DNA of 64,000 nt from Diaporthe sp. PMI_573 (lineage: Eukaryota; Ascomycota; Sordariomycetes; Diaporthales; Diaporthaceae). Positions 58,747 to 64,000 of this stretch are shown here, piece by piece (positions within the stretch are counted from its first letter, which is position 1; each line of letters starts with the position of its first letter). The stretch spans positions 1,302,001 to 1,366,000 of the forward strand of contig JAJTUP010000014.1 of NCBI GenBank assembly GCA_021399435.1, in the 5' to 3' direction. The notes under the pieces are model-generated. The model did no database searches. It saw only the letters and a program-made list of their open reading frames with translations, and was not told the DNA's origin. The translations under genes and the position numbers were made by a program.

Positions 58747-61507
58747 GACGGGGCGCGGGCCGGCATGAGTGCTGGTCAGCCCGGGGTGTCAACGGCGACC
58801 TATCGAGTTACCGAAGGAGAAAGACGTGGCTCCTGGAGGGAATAAGGATCGTCACTGCATAAGACCAAGCGGTACTTGATCTGCAAAACAGAAGGATCCG
58901 ATGAGGAAGAACATGCAAATTCAGTTGCAGGGAGAAAGAAGACGGGAGGTCGTGATACCCGTCTTAGCGATGCGGTCTAGGCCCGGCCAAGAAATGCCCA
59001 CGGTCCCGGAGCTGACCTAGGATCAACAGACTAGTAGTTGGGCTGGTGGTGGAAGTCTCAACCGCACACTACCTCGGGGAGCTGGGACAGGCGGCGGGTT
59101 GCGGAGTGAAACAAACGAGCTTAGAGTTGCCCAAGGCCGGATATCTAATTCTTTGTCAGATCAAAAGAACTGTGAGCTGAAGGCAGCAGTCAGGCAGGAA
59201 AGCTGGCAGCAGGGACGGGAGAGGGTAGAGTTGGTGGATAGGAGCCCTGGAGCATTGCCAGCAGCTTCTCCTGGTTAGCAGGTGTGCTGGCGCAGGCTGG
59301 CACTGACAATATCAACAAAGGTATGACGAATGGTGGCGGTGGGAGGAGCCGGTGCGCTTGTTCCCAGTCACTGCGAAATGAGGGAAGGGAAGAAAGTCGG
59401 GCAGAAGTAAGACAAGAAGAACAGAAACAACGAGCATACGAGCCGCGCTAGAGCTCGACTTAGTGGACTAGATGACCTGCAGTACTCCGTGCCTAGGTAC
59501 CGCTACGCACGAGGTCGTTGGCATGGGCATGGCGTGGCAGGGCAAGATATGGATGGCATGGCACGGTACGGTCTGACGGCACGGCAGGATAGGTCTGGAC
59601 TAGACTCTCACCACGAGTCCAGTCCACTTCAGGTCTGCATAGTAGCGGCGAGCGTCAATGGCCACCACGAGTTGCGTCATCTGTCACCGTGGTCGTCGTT
59701 CGCCCATCGACAGCCGAGCCGAAGGGCAGGGCGAATCAAGGCACAAGCGAAGCAAGAAGGCCAGAAACTGGCCTGAAGAGACGCCTTAAGTGAAATAAAG
59801 TTTCTGAATTCCCGAATGTGGGCACGGGATCCGCAGTGGTCTCTCTTAGCCGCGTCCGCGTCACTGTGTATACAGACGGTACGGCACAGAGTTAAGACAA
59901 GCAGGCAATACGTTGTCTGCGGACAGCCCTGAAATCCCAAGTTTTTTTCTGCTGCGAGGGCACAGACAATGAAGTTTGAGAACTATGATGTCGAATGGGA
60001 CTCTGTTGAACTCAACAGACAATTTGTGTCCGGAAGCGTCGTATGACAATGACATGGCCTGGGCTACTGGTGCCATCCGGGACCTCGCTAGATCGTGCGG
60101 ACTGTCATGAGGAATGATATGCAGGCGATATGTGAGATCCTGGATGTCTCCCGTGCGCTGCAGAAGTAGGGGTCCTGCATCGTTCAGGGTAGCTGTGAGG
60201 GACGCGAAGGCTGGACGGGCAGGCCCAGACCTCCAGGGGCTTGTCAGAACGAGGGCTGATCGTCGGTTGCACCAACTTTTTGACAACACCCACACGGAAC
60301 AGGACAGGGTCTTGCTGATCTGGCGCTCGCGAAGGAACCTCCTATGACGACCAGATGTACAATATCTGTTCTGGATCACCAGCCACTTCACCACGAGAAT
60401 TATGACGACCACTCGTCACCTCCTCTCCCGCATTCTGTACTTGGGTACCTAGGCCCAACGGGCTGGACGCACGGTGATATGCAGTGCAGTGCAGTGCGAC
60501 CACAAGACCCGCCGTTGCTGTTGCCGCGTAGTAGGTGCTTCAGTACAAGACATACGCAGGACGCCCAGCTGCTGAGCTTCATCAGTGCTGTAAGCCTGTG
60601 ACCGGCTAATGCTCAATTGCATCAAAACAGTGAGATGTGCAGGTCGCGGTACGGGCCCAAAACCGGCAGATCGGCGATCCTTGCCAAGACAGGCTACAGT
60701 CTCAAGTCCCCTGTGGCCTGGCGCCGGACAGGGAGAGCCCAGCAGCGAGTTTGGCCCTCCAGCCCTTGAGGTTCTCGGCCAGCAGGCCAGCGCCAAGGTG
60801 TTTCTGCATCGGAGATCTGCAGAATGCCATCCCGCGGCGACATCTGTATTGTACACTAGGTACCACATTGCCGTCTGACCGTCGCCGTTGCCCCTGGGTA
60901 ATAGAAACGACGTCATGCTGAGATAAGCCTGATGGGTGCTGGGGTACACCATGTTTTGACGCCGTCTGCCTCTGCCGAAGAGGCCGGCCACTAGATGGTT
61001 CTAAGGACGTGTGGGTAGCACCTCGATCGGGCTGGATGAGACGGCAGTTCGTAGGGATCGTGGCCTCCCCCCTGCCTGCGTGGCATTTGTCGCGGGGTTG
61101 ATTTTGTAGGCCGCGATGACTGCACTGGCTTTCCGATGACGACAGTTGATGACGGCTTTTTTCAGCCCTCCACCTGGAGAATGTTGCTGACAGGCACAGG
61201 AACCTGCTATGTATGTACCTGCGCGACCAGGTGGGTATTTCATCCCCACACGCAAGACGTACAGGTAGACAAAAGTATACGGTGTGCTCGTACCCGTACC
61301 GATGCTGCAGCGTGGGCACCGAGAATCAGTCGACTTCTGGAGATATCCCGAGGTTGTGGAATTGCACGTTGGTCCAGAAGCAGAAGGTGTAACATTGCTG
61401 TCAGATCTTGAGGTCCCGGTAGAGCCCTGCAGCCACGCAGCCCGCCGACGTGCACGTAAACTCCTGACATGCTCGTGATAGCATTGCACACATGTACACC
61501 AAACAGA
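58747..61507. other. Intergenic, 2.8 kb, no supported gene
   Basis: Promoter and probable long leader of the histidine kinase at the left, 3' side of the WLM protease at the right. Frames at 59861-60412 and 60702-61319 (minus) have no motif and poor composition. GGCATGGC-like words recur at 59519-59570. Confidence 0.5.
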
Positions 61508-63022
61508 TCAAGCAGAGCTCTCCTTCACATTGCCACAGTTCCCACAACTCCACCACTGCCGCTCGACGACGGTTCCACACCGCGAGCATTCCCAAAATGC
61601 CGGGCCGCTTGACGCAGCGGGAGGTTTGCTACTCGCACCACTACTGCTGTTCCTGAAGGACACCATTCTCGAATGGCTCAGGTCAGAACTACTCAAGGGA
61701 CGACCAGGTCGACCGACAGCTCTCGCTGTCGCGGGTGTGGTTCGAGGCCGCTTCGATGATCTTTGGTCTGTTTGCCTGCGGTGCACGCCTGCTGGCCTGG
61801 CGGTGCCACAAGCATCACAAGCTGGATGGGTGAGCGGGTTCAACAGGGTACAAGTACCACATGCCCACTCCTCTGTCGGAAGTGGAGCATCTGGGCCACC
61901 CGTCGGGGTTGGCCTGTCAGCGCCGCAGGCATCGCAGCTGAGGCAGCTCGGGGGATTATGCAGAGTACACGTTCCGCATGTCCATCCGCTCGTCGCATGA
62001 GTGGTTCCGGGTGTTACCTTGGCTGGCTCGGAAGGATTCGAGCCTCCAGAGTCGGGCGGTCGCGACCATACTGGTACCGGTGGCGGCGTGCTCGTGCTTG
62101 GTCCACTACTAGAAGCTGGGTAAAACGCACCACCGCCATTTCCGCTTGGGGTGTGTGCACTCGGAGGGATGTAATTGTCGCCATGCTTCTTCTTCTCATC
62201 CTCTTGTACCAGCTCCCACAATGCCTGGGCGATGGCCGCCTCGTTGGCAGCATCCTCCTCCGCCTGAGTCCTGAAACCATTCTTGGTTGCGGTCTCTGAC
62301 AGGGTCTGAATCTCCTTGTCTGTGAAATTGGTGCTCCCACAACCTCGGTCTACCGTGTTACGGCGCTCCACCGCACCCGTGATGACTTTCCGTATGTCTT
62401 GGCCGCGTTGAATGGGTGCTCCGCCCAGTCTCTGGCCAGATCCTCTCTCTCGGGTGGCCTGTTGGGAACGTTGCTCGGCAGCTGCACGAGCAAGCCTCCT
62501 TGCCTCCTGCATCGGAACTCTGCCGCCACCTCCGAGTTTATGTCCCTTACTGAGGAAGCCCTCGCCGGTATAGCCCTTCATGAGCAGGCCCTCGTGCTCG
62601 TCTCGAAGCTGGTCCCAAAGCGCATGGAATTTCCCGTCGTGTGGGCCGTGTACGATGTGGCAGAGTTCATGAAGCATCGTGTCGGTGACTTGCTCGATGG
62701 GGAGGAACTGGGTCCTGTCGCCTGGGTAGCGAAGCCGTAAGAGGATCCTCTGGCCCCTGTTCACGTTCAGTCCTGTTGTTGTAAGGAATTAGTAGGAGGC
62801 AGAGAGCATTGTTGAAGGCAGTGAGTATATCGTACCGAGCAGATTGTGCTGGTCAGGGTAGAATTCACTGAGCTCTGATACCTTCCAGCCTCTGGCCCTC
62901 ATGATGGGTTTCACCAGGGAGGCAATCTTCTTGAGCGTCCGAAGAGCGTCATCCGGCCGTGGTAGGTCCTTCAGGTGTGTGTAGGACAGCACCAAGGCGT
63001 CAAGTTCCCTTTGTTCAACCAT
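61508..63022 (-). CDS. WLM-domain (WSS1-like) DNA-protein-crosslink metalloprotease with three zinc fingers, 483 aa
   Basis: Exon 1 is 63022-62836, exon 2 is 62772-61508; the 63-nt intron (GTACGA...AACAG, branch TACTAAT) joins in phase. The WLM domain covers about residues 20-160: LVKPIMRARGWKVSELSEFY, LLGLNVNRGQRILLRLRYPG, then the zinc-protease motif HELCHIVHGPH (ligands His97, His101 and His107, catalytic Glu98), KFHALWDQLRDEHEGLL and GYTGEGFLSKGHKLGG. The C-terminal half carries three RanBP2-type zinc ribbons: WTCGTCTLHNPPSCLSCDAC, WACGTCTLLNPLTHPACDAC and WECSRCGTVVERQWWSCGNC. Yeast Wss1 and SPRTN-type proteases cut proteins covalently trapped on DNA; zinc fingers of this kind often bind ubiquitin or nucleic acid. 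Three fingers give a longer tail than yeast Wss1. An Ala/Glu-rich helix (EEDAANEAAIAQALWELVQE) lies between the parts. The protein is probably nuclear. Confidence 0.93.
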
Positions 63023-64000
63023 GGCGACGTCGTGTGAGTGCGACCGTGGTCAGGGTCGAGATGGGACCGGGCAGCGCGGCGCAAACCTCGGACGGACCGG
63101 TCGTTGCGGGACTGAGAAATAGGATGCGCGAAGACATGGAGGAAACGATCACGCGCGGGAAGTCAGGCATTCGTGGCGGAACGAAAGCCCAGCCATGCGG
63201 CTTCTAGAACCGTGTGGAAGGGATTCATAAGTAATCAACACCGCGGACGTGGCGCTTTGAAGTGAAAAGTCACTGTCACTGGCATCACGACCGTCCGGAG
63301 GTCAGCAAGGGCGACGCGTAAAGTGACTTGCTGCCTACCCGCTTCGACAATTCTCAGACCCAAGTGGAAGGAGGGGGCAGGGGTTGGAGGTTTCCGGACA
63401 CCCCCCACCACCCCCACCTGGACCATTCACTTACACAGTGTAGGCCAGCCAAATCCCACAACCCCCTCCCCCCTCCCCCCCCACTGCAAATACCAAGCTC
63501 ATGTTAGGGTTCAAACCGACCTCCAGATGTCCAGATGGTGAAGCCCACCATCTGGGCACTTTTTTTCTATCTCCCTAGGTATTCCAGTTCTACTACAATA
63601 AAGCCTCTCGTCACCTTGCTTCTGCTCTTGATCAGATCACGGATTTCGTGAACTGGGATTGTTCGCCCACGGTCCAACTGCTGTCCATCACAGGACTGCA
63701 CTTCTAGAATTCGCATTTAACGCATGCGCATACACAGTACCATCGACATCGGTTTGGGTTTCATGAGCCTCCACCATCCCCGTTATCACGTACCCAGGGC
63801 GAGGGCTGGTCCCAGGTTTTGTCCCACGACGCGCCTCACATGCAACTACTGAGCACCCGGCAACTTGGGCTCGATGGGTCGCTTCGGCTGAGGCCTGTTG
63901 TACAATCAGCATTCCCACATGCGAAATAGACATGTAAACCTGTAGGAATCCTGGAAGTGCTGATGAGGATTTCATCAGCACATGTGTCCTTCGATAGGGA
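63023..64000. other. Intergenic to right edge, no supported gene
   Basis: Upstream region of the WLM protease. Contains C-rich tracts at 63400-63420 and 63462-63482. No gene is recognised before the edge. Confidence 0.45.
63462..63482. repeat. Poly-C tract interrupted by T
   Basis: Nearly pure C run with two T interruptions, about 440 bp upstream of the WLM protease start. Confidence 0.9.

Noticed and set aside
59861..60412. 183-codon minus-strand frame
   Set aside because: No motif, poor start context, not linked to other frames by splice sites.

Overview
This window is nuclear DNA of a filamentous ascomycete (Pezizomycotina, probably a Sordariomycete). The evidence is the gene style (single genes in mixed orientation, spliceosomal introns of mostly 54-120 nt with GT(A/G)AG donors and CTAAC/CTGAC-like branch sites) and the gene content (SIN3, HRD3, SFR1/MEI5, WSS1-type protease, FRG1 and WDR89 homologues, an alpha-kinase, a hybrid histidine kinase and a HET-domain remnant). 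I found no operons, phage, CRISPR array or biosynthetic cluster. Exon boundaries were worked out by hand from reading frame, splice consensus and family motifs; none was checked by search or transcript.

Layout. 1-1455 (-): 5' part of an A1 aspartic-protease-like secreted protein in which both catalytic aspartates are replaced. 1456-4881: no supported gene. 4882-8506: three unrecognised genes, one coding for a small single-pass membrane protein. 8507-12789: gene-poor, decayed stretch with a tRNA-like sequence, a degenerate 15-bp minisatellite and a 5'-truncated HET pseudogene. 12790-14618 (-): MFS sugar transporter with a long pyrimidine-rich upstream region, followed by over 5 kb without a gene but with several microsatellites. 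19956-22083 (-): fumarate reductase fused to cytochrome b5. 23871-24705 (+): secreted fasciclin-domain protein. 25817-30524 (+): SIN3 corepressor scaffold, convergent with 31290-34207 (-), a PRM10/ThrE-type membrane protein. 34208-37615: no gene seen.

The right half is denser. It holds a 2OG-Fe(II) oxygenase-like protein (37616-39075, -) divergent from FRG1 (39969-40938, +), WDR89 (41734-42986, -) divergent from the ERAD receptor HRD3 (43589-46220, +), SFR1 (46569-47611, +) convergent with a minimal alpha-kinase (47815-48560, -), an FAD-linked oxidase (49545-51091, -), a luciferase-domain (DUF5519) protein (52148-52978, -), a 1399-residue hybrid histidine kinase (53932-58746, -) and a WLM-domain protease with three zinc fingers (61508-63022, -). 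Most are housekeeping or signalling genes that do not form one pathway. SFR1 and the WLM protease both belong to DNA repair but are 14 kb apart.

The most unusual items are the catalytically dead protease homologue, the tRNA-like element and 15-bp minisatellite next to the HET pseudogene, a GC-AG intron in the histidine kinase whose last intron abuts the receiver's phospho-accepting Asp codon, and two stop-free introns of 3n length (SIN3, HRD3) whose retention would give in-frame protein variants. I did not find a convincing new multi-gene system.
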